Assembly: GCA_938003595.1 (NCBI GenBank)
Contig: CALKYH010000272.1
Span: 1-23,727 of the forward strand
From: an uncultured bacterium
Lineage (GTDB): Bacteria; Planctomycetota; Phycisphaerae; Phycisphaerales; UBA1924
Direction of reading: 5' to 3'
DNA: 23,727 bases
In this document: positions 1 to 6,537 of the stretch, piece by piece
Layout: each line of letters starts with the position of its first letter
Numbering within the stretch: position 1 is the first letter of the stretch
The notes under the pieces: model-generated
Told to the model about the DNA's origin: nothing
What the model saw: the letters and a program-made list of their open reading frames with translations, nothing else
Database searches by the model: none
Made by a program: the position numbers and the translations under genes

Positions 1-54
1 GCCCGCGCCGGCCTCTACCGGATCCGCCTCAACACGCCCGGCGCCGCTCGCTGA
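1..54 (+). CDS. C-terminal end of an unidentified protein (partial)
   Basis: Frame 1 is open from the window edge and ends at TGA 52-54, leaving 17 residues (ARAGLYRIRLNTPGAAR). Third positions are G/C-rich like the neighbouring genes, which supports a real coding tail. Nothing in 17 residues allows a family assignment. It points the same way as the feo operon, but about 90 bp and a candidate promoter separate them. Confidence 0.55.
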   Translation, partial: ARAGLYRIRLNTPGAAR

Positions 55-72
55 CCCGGCCCGACCACGGAT

Positions 73-113
73 GGCCGCCCCCGGGGCGCCCGCAAAGGCC
101 CCCGGGTGGGGCC
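73..113 (+). terminator. Imperfect GC hairpin after the partial gene, possible terminator
   Basis: Arms at 73-86 and 99-113 pair at about 12 of 15 positions around a short loop. It lies between the end of the partial gene and the feo promoter region. There is no T tract, so intrinsic termination is uncertain, and in such GC-rich DNA a stem like this can arise by chance. Confidence 0.25.
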
Positions 114-143
114 CGAAGCCCCTCCCGACCGCGCCGGATTCGC

Positions 144-158
144 TGCGACTGAGTCTCA
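144..158. promoter_or_regulatory. Fur-box-like 7-1-7 palindrome upstream of feoA
   Basis: TGCGACT-G-AGTCTCA is an inverted repeat with 6 of 7 arm positions matching around a central G. The classical Fur box is also a 7-1-7 palindrome (TGATAATnATTATCA); this site keeps the TGA/TCA-type ends and the central A/T steps in a GC-shifted form. It lies immediately upstream of feoA, and ferrous iron uptake operons are the standard Fur-repressed target. That Fur binds here is inference. Confidence 0.45.
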
Positions 159-165
159 GGGACGC

Positions 166-171
166 TATGAT
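166..171 (+). promoter_or_regulatory. Candidate -10 element (TATGAT) of the feo operon
   Basis: TATGAT matches the sigma70 -10 consensus at five of six positions and starts 8 bp after the Fur-like palindrome, so a bound repressor would cover the -35/spacer region. No good -35 hexamer is visible (143-149 reads CTGCGAC). If this is the -10, transcription starts near 178 and the ATG at 167 cannot be the feoA start. Confidence 0.35.
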
Positions 172-181
172 GACGCTCCCC

Positions 182-205
182 CCCCGGGGTCTGAACACCC
201 CGGGG
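182..205 (+). repeat. Perfect 9-bp inverted repeat at the 5' end of feoA
   Basis: CCCCGGGGT (182-190) and ACCCCGGGG (197-205) are perfect complements around the 6-nt loop CTGAAC. With the downstream TTG start this is a stable stem-loop in the 5' untranslated leader, ending just ahead of the ribosome binding site AGGAG at 211-215. With the ATG at 167 it would lie in codons 6-13. A leader role in feoA expression is possible but unproven. Confidence 0.4.
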
Positions 206-223
206 ACCCCAGGAGCCGCTCGC

Positions 224-532
224 TTGGTCCAGCCCGCCGCAGCCCACGACCCCAACCGCCCGCTCGAGACGGCCCGCGCGCCGATCTCGCTCGCGCAGCT
301 GCGTCGAGGCCAGACCGGCACCGTCTCCTCCTCGACGCTCCCCGACGCCGACCGCAGCCTCCTGCACGCCATGGGCCTGCGCGACGACGCCCGCGTCATG
401 ATGTGCCGCGACGGCGAGATGTGCATCATCCGCGTCATGGGCCAGTGCGCCTGCGCCTCGCGCATCGGCATCGCACGCACCCTCGCCGAGCGCGTCTTCA
501 TGAAGTCCGACGCCCCCGCGGGCGCCCGGTGA
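224..532 (+). CDS. feoA: Ferrous iron transport protein FeoA
   Basis: Small cytoplasmic SH3-like partner of the FeoB iron(II) transporter. The core runs from ISLAQLRRGQTGTV through the LLHAMGLRDDARVMM block to the IRVMGQCACASRIGIA block and a final LAERVFM, which is the typical FeoA order. The reading frame is open further upstream, with ATGs at 167 and 170. I prefer TTG 224 because AGGAG at 211-215 sits 8 nt before it, because 102 residues is nearer the usual 75-90 of FeoA than 121, and because the candidate promoter overlaps the ATG pair. AGGGA at 158-162 could serve the ATGs, so the start is open; the domain is not. The stop is 13 bp before feoB, consistent with one transcript. Confidence 0.85.
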   Translation: MVQPAAAHDPNRPLETARAPISLAQLRRGQTGTVSSSTLPDADRSLLHAMGLRDDARVMMCRDGEMCIIRVMGQCACASRIGIARTLAERVFMKSDAPAGAR

Positions 533-545
533 CGGACGCGGACCG

Positions 546-2546
546 TTGAACGCCCCCGCGCCGGCCGCGGCCGATCGACACGCCGAACCGACCCCCGGAT
601 CGGTCTCACGCGTCGCGCTCCTGGGCAACCCCAACACCGGCAAGACCTCGCTCTTCAACCGGCTCTGCGGCCTGCGCCACCGCACCTCCAACTTCCCCGG
701 CACCACCCAGGAAGCCCGCATCGGGCGCATCCTCATCGAGGGCGAGCAGTCCGTCGAACTCATCGACCTGCCCGGCGCCTACTCCCTCGAACTCGAACAG
801 TCCGAGGCCGCCGTCTGCCGCGCCGTCCTCGCCGGTGAAACCGCGCCCCGCGGCGAGCGCGTGGCCCAGCCCGACGCCGTCTGCATCGTCGCCGACGCGA
901 CCAACCTCGCCCGCGGCCTGACGCTGGTGGGGGAGGCGCTCCGCCGCCGCCTGCCCTCCGTCGTCGCCGTCAACATGATCGACCTCGCCCGCAAGAGCGA
1001 TGTCCACATCGACTGCGCCCGCCTGGAGCAGGAGCTCGGCTGCCCCGTCGTCGCCTGCTGCGCGCGCAGCGGCGAGGGCCTGGAGGCGCTGGGCGTCGCG
1101 CTCACCCGCGCCCGCGTGCCCGCGGTCGTGCCGCCCGACGATGCGCAGGCCTTGGCGCGCTGGGCGGAGACGCTCCACGCGCATGTCGCCTCCGGCGCCG
1201 ACCCCGGGGCCGACCTGTTCACCGATCGCTTCGACCGCATCGCCACCCACCCCGTGCTCGGCCTGGCCCTCTTCGCCGTCGTCATGACCGGGCTGTTCTG
1301 GTCCATCTTCGCGCTGGCGACCTACCCCATGGGCTGGATCGAGGACATCTTCGCGCTGCTCGGCGGCGCGGTGGAGGCTGTCGTCCCTCCCGGCCTTGTC
1401 CGCGACATGCTCGCCGACGGCGCCGTCGCCGGCGTGGCGGGCGTGCTGGTCTTCCTGCCCCAGATCTGCCTGTTGTTCTTCCTGATCTCGCTGCTCGAGG
1501 ACACCGGCTACCTGGCGCGCGCCGCGTTCGTCATGGACCGCGCGCTGCGACCCTTCGGCCTGCCCGGCCACTCCTTCGTGCCGCTGCTCTCCAGCCACGC
1601 CTGCGCGCTGCCCGGCATCATCGCCGCCCGCGCCGTGCCCGACCCGCGCGAGCGCCTCGCGACGATCCTCGCGGCGCCGTTCATGACCTGCTCGGCGCGG
1701 CTGCCGGTGTATGTGCTGGCGACCTCGCTGCTGTTCCCGCGCGAGCCCGCCAAGGCCGCGCTCGCCTTTGTCGCCGCCTATGCGCTCGGCATCGTCGCCG
1801 GCGTGCTGAGCGCCTGGCTCGCCCGGCGCACGCTGCTGCGCGGCCCCAGCCGCCCGATGGCGCTCGAACTGCCCACCTACAAGCGCCCCTCGCTCCGCAC
1901 CGCCTGCATGGCCACCTGGGACCGGGGCCTGCTCTTCCTCAGGACCGCGGGCACGAACATCCTCGCGATCTCCGTGGTCCTCTGGTGGCTCGGCGCGTTC
2001 CCCCGCGTCGCGCCCCCGCCGGATGTGGATGCCCTGCGCGCCGAGGCCGCGCAGGTCGCGCTCATCGCGCCCGCCGACGCCGAGGCGCTGCTCGAACACG
2101 CCGACCGGCTCGAGGCCTCCCACGCCCAGTCGCGCTCGTTCATGGGCCGGATCGGCAATTTCGTGCAGCCGGTCTTCGCGCCCCTGGGCTACGACGAGCA
2201 GCTCACCATCGGCGTCCTCGCGAGCTTCGCCGCGCGCGAGGTCTTCGTCTCCACCATGGCCGTCGTCACCGCCGGCTCCGACGACACCGAGGACGAGGGC
2301 GTCATCGAGCAGATCCGCACCGCCACGCGCGCCGACGGCGTCACGCCCGTCTTTACTCGCGCCACCACCTGGTCGCTGCTGGTGTACTACGTCCTCGCCA
2401 TGCAGTGCCTGCCCACGCTGGTCGTGACGGCGCGAGAGGCCGGCGGAGCGAAGTGGGCTTTCCTCCAACTCGGCTGGATGACCCTCGTCGCCTACAGCGC
2501 GGCGCTCATCGTCTACCAGTCCCTCCGCGCCGCGGGGGTCGCGTGA
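546..2546 (+). CDS. feoB: Ferrous iron transport protein FeoB
   Basis: Inner-membrane Fe(II) transporter with an N-terminal G protein, 666 residues (E. coli FeoB is about 770). Nucleotide motifs are G1 GNPNTGKT (27-34), G2 PGTT (51-54), G3 DLPG (74-77) and G4 NMID (143-146). A multi-span membrane region follows from about residue 235 with LLEDTGYLARAAFVMDR and two gate segments. The second gate, PFMTCSARLPVY, is canonical and contains C382. The first reads SSHACALPGIIAAR with C353 in place of the common GFGCNVPAI type. Start is TTG at 546; no in-frame ATG or GTG lies before G1. One of the only two ACGT sites in the window (2389-2392) is in this gene. Iron uptake is likely Fur-controlled through the upstream palindrome. 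Confidence 0.95.
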   Translation: MNAPAPAAADRHAEPTPGSVSRVALLGNPNTGKTSLFNRLCGLRHRTSNFPGTTQEARIGRILIEGEQSVELIDLPGAYSLELEQSEAAVCRAVLAGETAPRGERVAQPDAVCIVADATNLARGLTLVGEALRRRLPSVVAVNMIDLARKSDVHIDCARLEQELGCPVVACCARSGEGLEALGVALTRARVPAVVPPDDAQALARWAETLHAHVASGADPGADLFTDRFDRIATHPVLGLALFAVVMTGLFWSIFALATYPMGWIEDIFALLGGAVEAVVPPGLVRDMLADGAVAGVAGVLVFLPQICLLFFLISLLEDTGYLARAAFVMDRALRPFGLPGHSFVPLLSSHACALPGIIAARAVPDPRERLATILAAPFMTCSARLPVYVLATSLLFPREPAKAALAFVAAYALGIVAGVLSAWLARRTLLRGPSRPMALELPTYKRPSLRTACMATWDRGLLFLRTAGTNILAISVVLWWLGAFPRVAPPPDVDALRAEAAQVALIAPADAEALLEHADRLEASHAQSRSFMGRIGNFVQPVFAPLGYDEQLTIGVLASFAAREVFVSTMAVVTAGSDDTEDEGVIEQIRTATRADGVTPVFTRATTWSLLVYYVLAMQCLPTLVVTAREAGGAKWAFLQLGWMTLVAYSAALIVYQSLRAAGVA

Positions 2547-2719
2547 GGTTCCCCGTCCACGACTGGCAGTTCTGGCTCGCCACGCTGGTCTGCGCCGGCG
2601 CGGCCTGGTGGGTGCTGAAATCGCTGCTGCCCCGTCTCCGCCGGCGCAAGGGCCGCTCCGCGACGCTGACGATCGAGGGTCGCCCCGCCCCTCGGCGCGC
2701 GGGCTCCGGCCGCCGCTGA
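2543..2719 (+). CDS. Small single-helix membrane protein of the feo operon
   Basis: 58 residues from a GTG overlapping the feoB stop as GTGA, which implies translational coupling. The N-terminus (RFPVHDWQFW) leads into one membrane helix at about 9-30 containing a single Cys, then an arginine/lysine-rich cytoplasmic tail. Many feo operons end in a small accessory protein, such as FeoC or the Cys-rich FeoB-associated membrane protein. This one has neither the FeoC winged helix nor a CxxC pattern, so it may be an unrelated small FeoB partner. Support comes from the coupled start, the clean hydrophobic segment and coding-like third positions. Function is inferred only from position. Confidence 0.6.
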   Translation: MRFPVHDWQFWLATLVCAGAAWWVLKSLLPRLRRRKGRSATLTIEGRPAPRRAGSGRR

Positions 2720-2869
2720 CCCGGTCTGATCGACGCACAATTTTCCTTCGGGCGTCCTCGGCGCCGACGAACCGCGTTCGGGGGAGCGCCGTAGACACGG
2801 GCGATCCGCCGCGCGCCCTCACGCGCCCGGGTCCATTGGGTGGTCTCTCTCTCCACGGAGTCATGATCG

Positions 2870-3613
2870 ATGAAACGACTGCTGGGCCAGCTCGATGCGC
2901 TGTTGCGCGCGCGGACGACCGACGCTCCGACCGATGGCGAGCCGTTCGCGGGCCCGCCCAAGCGGTTGCTCCTGGCCATGGCGCTCGCGCTCGGCGGCGT
3001 CTACGGGGCGTTCATGGGCTGGTACGCGGTTCGAGTCGCGGGCTTCGAAGGCCTTGCGCAGCTCGCATCGACCACCGTCAAGCTCCCGCTGCTGTTCCTC
3101 CTGACGCTCGCGGTGACCTTCCCGTCGCTGTATGTCTTCAACACGCTGCTCGGTTCGCGGCTGACTTTCCCCGCGACCCTCCGACTGGCGCTGGGCTGGA
3201 TCACCGTCATGCTCGCCGTCGCCGCGTCGCTGGGCCCGATCCTGGGATTCTTCACGATCAGCGCCGACAGCTATATCTTCATTGTCATTCTCAATGTCAT
3301 CCTGCTCGGGCTCTCCGGCGTCGTCGGCTGCGGCGCCCTGCTGCAGCGCCTCCGCAGCCCCGCGGCGCAGTGGATCCCCCGCGACTCCGCGACCAAGGCG
3401 CCGCCGACCATCGTCTACCAGCCCGCCGATGTCGGGCGACAGACGCTCTTCGTCTGGATCGTCGTCTTCGGCGTCGTCGGCCTGCAGATGGCCTGGGTGA
3501 TGCGCCCCTTCATCGGCGCGCCGGGCGAAGAGTTCGCGATCCTGCGCCCGACCGGGAGCCACATCTTCGCGGCGCTCCTGCGCCTGGCCCGCGTCGCGGC
3601 CGGGGCGCCCTGA
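2870..3613 (+). CDS. Polytopic membrane protein of unknown function (first of a paralogous pair)
   Basis: 247 residues with a polar N-terminal 30 residues and about five membrane helices at roughly 33-52, 71-94, 104-128, 134-157 and 192-212. Two blocks recur in the next gene: KLPLLFLLTL leading into the second helix, and LQMAWVMRPFIGAP at the end of the last helix. The pair therefore arose by duplication. I recognise the RPFIG-ending family only as an uncharacterised integral membrane group. No catalytic motif or transporter signature is visible. GGAG in the upstream CACGGAGTC is a plausible ribosome binding site. The gene overlaps the next one by a single base (TGATG), so both are translated from one message. 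Confidence 0.8.
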   Translation: MKRLLGQLDALLRARTTDAPTDGEPFAGPPKRLLLAMALALGGVYGAFMGWYAVRVAGFEGLAQLASTTVKLPLLFLLTLAVTFPSLYVFNTLLGSRLTFPATLRLALGWITVMLAVAASLGPILGFFTISADSYIFIVILNVILLGLSGVVGCGALLQRLRSPAAQWIPRDSATKAPPTIVYQPADVGRQTLFVWIVVFGVVGLQMAWVMRPFIGAPGEEFAILRPTGSHIFAALLRLARVAAGAP

Positions 3614-4263
3614 TGCTCCCGCGGAGTCTCCCGAGCGACATCGACCTCGCGCTCCGGGCCACGCTGCTCGATCGACCCTGGTGGGCCGGGCCCCGGATCG
3701 TGCTGCTGATCTCCCCGCTCGCCGGCCTGGCCATCGGATCGTTCGGCGCCGTCAGCCCGGAGAGAGCGCCCCAGATGCTCTACGCCGCGATCAAGCTGCC
3801 GCTCATGATCCTCGGCTCCGCCGTGGTCTGCCTGCCGGCGTTCTTCGTCATGCACCTGGCGCTGCGGGCGCGCCGGGATTTCCCGCTCGCCGTCCGGGGC
3901 GTCCTCGGCGGGCAGGCGGTCTTCGCGATCGCGCTCGCGGGCCTGGCGCCGCTCATCCCCGTCTGGTACGGCGCCGTGCACTCGCACCGGCTCGCCATCC
4001 TCGCGAACGGAGCGCTGTTCGCCATCGCCTCGGCGTGCTCTCTTGTCGCGGTCGCTCGCGCGCAGCGTCGCTCCACGGGCCCTCGATTGACCAGCCGTGC
4101 GCTGCTCGTGTGCTGGCTCTTTCTCTATACGCTCGTCGGGATGCAGACCGCCTGGATGCTGCGCCCGTTCATCGGCTCGCCCGAGGCCCCCATCTCCTTC
4201 CTGCGCGAGCGCCCGCTGACCAATGGCTATGTCGCGGTGCTGCGGCAGATCGTGGGCGGCTAG
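3613..4263 (+). CDS. Polytopic membrane protein of unknown function (second of a paralogous pair)
   Basis: 216 residues with helices at about 28-46, 58-84, 97-118, 127-148 and 162-183. The start ATG shares its A with the preceding TGA (TGATG), a coupled start. The sequence parallels its upstream neighbour: IKLPLMILGSAVVCLPAFFV matches the second-helix block, and MQTAWMLRPFIGSP matches the last-helix block. The large soluble N-terminus of the first copy is shorter here. The two may form a heteromeric membrane complex; this is inferred from coupling and paralogy. No enzymatic motif is visible. Its TAG stop lies within a small inverted repeat shared with the convergent gene. Confidence 0.8.
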   Translation: MLPRSLPSDIDLALRATLLDRPWWAGPRIVLLISPLAGLAIGSFGAVSPERAPQMLYAAIKLPLMILGSAVVCLPAFFVMHLALRARRDFPLAVRGVLGGQAVFAIALAGLAPLIPVWYGAVHSHRLAILANGALFAIASACSLVAVARAQRRSTGPRLTSRALLVCWLFLYTLVGMQTAWMLRPFIGSPEAPISFLRERPLTNGYVAVLRQIVGG

Positions 4264-4282
4264 CCCCGGCTAGGCCGCGCCC
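4254..4282. terminator. Inverted repeat spanning two convergent stop codons
   Basis: TAGCC (4261-4265), CC, GGCTA (4268-4272) is a perfect inverted repeat, extended with bulges by GGGCGGC on the left and GGCCGCGCCC on the right. The first TAG is the stop of the plus-strand membrane protein; the complementary CTA is the stop of the minus-strand TRIC gene. A hairpin shared by convergent genes commonly acts as a bidirectional terminator, but there is no T tract on either side. Confidence 0.35.
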
Positions 4283-4887
4283 CGGGGCTTGAACGACGGC
4301 AGATGCCAGTCCATCACGATCCCCGCCGCGCGCATCGCGAACGCGACCGCGATGCCGCCGAGCATCGGGACAGGACGCGGCGCGCCCCACTCCGCCAGCC
4401 CCACGAACGCCGCGGCGCCGGCGAGCGCCGCCGTCACATAGATCTCCCGGTGCAGCACGATGGGCAGCTCGTTGCGGATGATGTCGCGGATCACGCCCCC
4501 GCCGGTCGCCGTCAGCGCCCCCATCAGGATCGCCACGATCGGCCGGCTCCCCATGCCCCAGGCGATCCCCGCGCCGATGGACGCGAACAGCGCCAGCCCC
4601 AGCGCGTCCGCCCAGATGAGCAGCCGCCGACGCGACGCGAACCGCTCCGCCGCGAAGAAGGTGGCGATCGAAGCCGCCGCGCAGATGACGATGTACGCCG
4701 GGTCCGTCGCCCAGAACACCACGCCCCTGTCCAGCAGCATGTCGCGCAGCGTCCCTCCGCCCACGCCCGTCACGAACCCCAGCAGGATGAAGCCCCCGAT
4801 GTCCAGCCGCTTCTCCGCCGCCGCCAGCGCGCCGGTCACCGCGAAGACGAAGGTCCCGGCGTAGTCCCCGATCTGCAGCGGCGTCAT
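4270..4887 (-). CDS. TRIC channel / UPF0126 family membrane protein
   Basis: 205 residues, the usual length for this bacterial family, with seven predicted helices built from two homologous halves. The signature glycine-rich motif appears twice: GGGTLRDMLL in the first half and GGGVIRDIIRNE in the second. The N-terminus begins directly with YAGTFVFAVTGALAA, another family hallmark. Characterised prokaryotic TRIC proteins are homotrimeric cation channels; the physiological role of the bacterial members is less clear. The start ATG at 4887 is preceded by AAGGAG in the minus-strand leader. The gene is monocistronic, bounded by a strong hairpin upstream and a convergent neighbour downstream. Confidence 0.92.
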   Translation of the reverse strand: MTPLQIGDYAGTFVFAVTGALAAAEKRLDIGGFILLGFVTGVGGGTLRDMLLDRGVVFWATDPAYIVICAAASIATFFAAERFASRRRLLIWADALGLALFASIGAGIAWGMGSRPIVAILMGALTATGGGVIRDIIRNELPIVLHREIYVTAALAGAAAFVGLAEWGAPRPVPMLGGIAVAFAMRAAGIVMDWHLPSFKPRGAA

Positions 4888-4940
4888 TCCGGCTCCTTGC
4901 CGTCGAGGGCCGGTTCAACCCGGGCGCGCACGGCGGGCGG

Positions 4941-4971
4941 AGAATACGCCACGCGGCCCCCGCGCGCACAA
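4941..4971 (-). promoter_or_regulatory. Weak candidate promoter for the TRIC gene
   Basis: On the minus strand TTGTGC (complement of 4966-4971) is followed after 19 bp by TATTCT (complement of 4941-4946), about 50 bp before the ATG. The spacing is longer than the usual 17 and the -35 is imperfect. Its position immediately after the 4971-5002 hairpin makes a new transcription start here sensible. Confidence 0.3.
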
Positions 4972-5002
4972 CGCCGGCCCCGACAAGGGTCGGGGCCGGC
5001 GT
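4971..5002 (-). terminator. Strong 14-bp hairpin downstream of the CsbD gene
   Basis: ACGCCGGCCCCGAC (4971-4984) and GTCGGGGCCGGCGT (4989-5002) are perfect complements with a 4-nt loop. The stem sits between the end of the CsbD gene and the start of the TRIC gene, both minus strand. There is no T tract, so it may terminate poorly alone, work with Rho, or protect the 3' end of the csbD message. Confidence 0.55.
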
Positions 5003-5069
5003 CACGCTCTCGGGGACCGGGCGTGGCCCGTCCCGGCGGAGCGGGGGCGAAAGAGGGTTGTGCGGCCGA

Positions 5070-5273
5070 TCAGCGGGAGCACGCGTGGCAGAAGGTCTCG
5101 ATCTCCTTCTCCGCGTCCTCGCGCGTCTTGCCGTAGGCCTTCTGGATCTTCCCGGCGAGCTGATCGCGCTCGCCCTTGATGACATCCAGGTCGTCGTCGG
5201 TGAGCTTGCCCCACCGCTCCTTGACCTTGCCCTTCATTTCCTTCCAGTTGCCTTCGATCTGATCCCAGTTCAT
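5070..5273 (-). CDS. CsbD family stress-response protein
   Basis: 67 residues beginning MNWDQIEGNWKEMKGKVKER, the hallmark N-terminus of CsbD-like proteins, followed by KLTDDDLDVIKGERDQLAGK and a YGKTREDAEKEIETF segment that matches the family's charged helical end. These small soluble proteins are induced in general stress responses in many bacteria; their molecular activity is unknown. The ATG at 5273 is fixed by GGAAGGAG a few bases upstream on the minus strand, so a longer in-frame extension to 5381 is rejected. The last residues contain two Cys (FCHACSR), which I do not recall as typical. It belongs to the envelope/stress block that runs to 11886. Confidence 0.92.
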   Translation of the reverse strand: MNWDQIEGNWKEMKGKVKERWGKLTDDDLDVIKGERDQLAGKIQKAYGKTREDAEKEIETFCHACSR

Positions 5274-5324
5274 GGGGTGTCTCCTTCCTTGTGGCGCCTG
5301 TGTCGAGACGCGAGGTCGATGCCG

Positions 5325-5366
5325 AAAAAACAAAGCGCGGCGGTCTCTCTCGAGCGCCGCCGCGCT
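5325..5366 (-). terminator. Rho-independent terminator after the PA2169-type gene
   Basis: AGCGCGGCGG (5334-5343) and CCGCCGCGCT (5357-5366) form a perfect 10-bp stem. Read on the minus strand, the stem is followed at once by TTGTTTTTT, a good U tract. It begins 18 bp beyond the stop of the DUF2383 gene and is the best intrinsic terminator in the window. It leaves only about 50 bp before the CsbD start. Confidence 0.75.
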
Positions 5367-5384
5367 CGCCAAGCCAGCCAAATG

Positions 5385-5843
5385 TCAGGCGCTCGCGTCC
5401 CGAAGGTCGCGAACGCGGTCGTGGGTCTGCTTGATGGAGCGGAACTGCGCGTGCAGCACATCGTTGACGGGGTTGCCGGTGGTCTCGACGATCACCTTCT
5501 CGTAGGCGTGCTTGATGGCGTCCTCGCCGCGCTCCGCCTCGGACAGAACCGCGTGCGTGTCGCCGTCGGTCAGCGCCCCGCGGACGCCCACCCACCAGCG
5601 GTGCAGCGCGCCGCGGATCGAGCCCTCGTCCTCCGGCTCCTTGTCGTTCAACTGAACGAACTGCGAGAGATCATCCGCGAACCGCCGGCGCGTCCGAGCG
5701 CACTCGCGGAAGTAGTCGGCGATGACGGGCGTCTCCACGCGGTCCGCCGCCGCGGTGAATCCCTTTGCGCTGTCGATGTTGATGCGGATCAGATCCTGGA
5801 GCTTCTCCAGGGTCTCGGGCTCAAGATGGGCGATGGTCTCCAT
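5385..5843 (-). CDS. PA2169 family four-helix-bundle protein (DUF2383)
   Basis: 152 residues, fully helical and without signal peptide. The pattern matches the ferritin-like DUF2383/PA2169 family: an N-terminal LEKLQDLIRINIDSAKGF helix, a CARTRRRFADDLSQFV helix, a central RGALHRWWVGVRGALTDGD turn and a SEAERGEDAIKHAYEKV helix with the conserved ERGED-type acidic motif. Family members accompany stress and envelope genes; biochemical function is not established. AAGGAGG lies about 7 nt before the ATG, supporting this start. The gene is followed by a strong intrinsic terminator, so it is probably the end of a transcript. Neighbouring small stress genes share its orientation. Confidence 0.9.
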   Translation of the reverse strand: METIAHLEPETLEKLQDLIRINIDSAKGFTAAADRVETPVIADYFRECARTRRRFADDLSQFVQLNDKEPEDEGSIRGALHRWWVGVRGALTDGDTHAVLSEAERGEDAIKHAYEKVIVETTGNPVNDVLHAQFRSIKQTHDRVRDLRDASA

Positions 5844-5896
5844 AATGTGCCTCCTTGCGGTGGAACGGTGTTGGGAACGGAGCGACGAGCTGAGGT

Positions 5897-6127
5897 TCAG
5901 GACTCCGGCGCGAGGTCGTCCGCCGCGTCCTGCACATCGTCGGCGGCGTCGTCGATCGCGTCGGCCGTGTCGTCGGCCGCGTCCTCGATGTTGTCAGCCG
6001 CCTCTTCCACGGCGTTCTCCGCCGCGGTGTCGTCGTCGCAGCCGGTCAGCTGCATCCCGGCCGCGCCAAGAGCCAGAGCCGAGACGCCCAGGAACAGGAG
6101 CCGCTTGTCCAGAGATGAGAGTTTCAT
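5897..6127 (-). CDS. Small acidic alanine-rich lipoprotein
   Basis: 76 residues. The N-terminus has a Lys/Arg start, a hydrophobic stretch (LLFLGVSALALGAAG) and the lipobox LTGC, so the mature protein begins at a lipidated Cys near residue 30. The mature part is nearly all Asp, Glu and Ala with repeated units of the type DDAADD, VQDAADD and IEDAADD, likely a helical, highly acidic tail. A run of Asp directly after the lipid Cys favours inner-membrane retention under the E. coli Lol rule, though this may not hold here. GAAGGAG precedes the ATG. No named family is recognised beyond the resemblance of such tails to entericidin-like stress lipoproteins. Confidence 0.8.
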   Translation of the reverse strand: MKLSSLDKRLLFLGVSALALGAAGMQLTGCDDDTAAENAVEEAADNIEDAADDTADAIDDAADDVQDAADDLAPES

Positions 6128-6155
6128 GATGGGTTGCTCCTTCGAGTGGTGGTCG

Positions 6156-6181
6156 GCCCTGGCCGCGGGCGCGGCCGGGGC
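6156..6181 (-). terminator. Hairpin after the DUF1328 gene
   Basis: GCCCTGGCCGC (6156-6166) and GCGGCCGGGGC (6171-6181) pair over 11 bp with one wobble or mismatch and a 4-nt loop. It lies between the DUF1328 stop and the lipoprotein start on the minus strand. No T tract follows, so termination is uncertain. Confidence 0.35.
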
Positions 6182-6198
6182 GGGCTTGGGGCGTTGGA

Positions 6199-6381
6199 TC
6201 AGAGCTTCACCGTGGCGCCGCCCCTGCGGGCAAGGCCGAAGATCAGCGACAGAACGAACAGAACGAGGAAGATGAAGAACAGGATCTGCGCGATCGACGC
6301 GGCCCCGGAGGCGATCCCCCCGAAGCCGAAGATCGCCGCGATCAACGCGATGACGAAGAATGCGATGGCCCAGCCAAGCAT
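6199..6381 (-). CDS. DUF1328 (UPF0391) small membrane protein
   Basis: 60 residues with two membrane helices. The order LGWAIAFFVIALIAAIFGFGGIA, then ASIAQILFFIFLVLF, then SLIFGL is diagnostic of DUF1328, the family of E. coli YtjA. The central FGFGG turn is conserved. These are inner-membrane peptides often found beside stress-induced genes; no activity is known. AAAGGAG precedes the ATG at good spacing. It is an independent small gene within the minus-strand stress block, flanked by hairpins on both sides. Confidence 0.92.
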   Translation of the reverse strand: MLGWAIAFFVIALIAAIFGFGGIASGAASIAQILFFIFLVLFVLSLIFGLARRGGATVKL

Positions 6382-6518
6382 GGTGTGTCTCCTTTTGCTG
6401 TCGAGCGCCTCGTCGAGCGGCGGCGGGGCCTCGTGGGTCTTAGGTCAACTCCGATTGATTCTGCGGCGGCCCCGTGAGCCCGCGGTGAACGAGGCGTGAA
6501 CCTCGCGTCATTCCGCGG

Positions 6519-6534
6519 GCCGGGCCGGCCCGGC
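6519..6534 (-). terminator. 16-bp perfect palindrome after the entericidin-like gene
   Basis: GCCGGGCCGGCCCGGC is a perfect 16-bp palindrome starting 3 bp beyond the stop of the entericidin-like gene. It could form part of a terminator or be a protein-binding site. Without a loop or a T tract the terminator reading is weak. Confidence 0.25.
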
Positions 6535-6537
6535 GGC

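Noticed and set aside
71..166. Upstream extension of feoA to ATG 71
   Set aside because: It has no ribosome binding site, encodes Pro/Gly-rich filler and would run through the Fur-like box and the promoter.
2543..2719. Small feo-operon gene as FeoC
   Set aside because: FeoC is a soluble winged-helix protein, usually with Cys; this product is one membrane helix with a basic tail.
606..2864. Very long minus-strand open frame opposite feoB
   Set aside because: Its translation is low-complexity Gly/Arg/Asp/Glu, and it is exactly opposite a gene with all FeoB motifs; long antisense frames are expected at this GC content.
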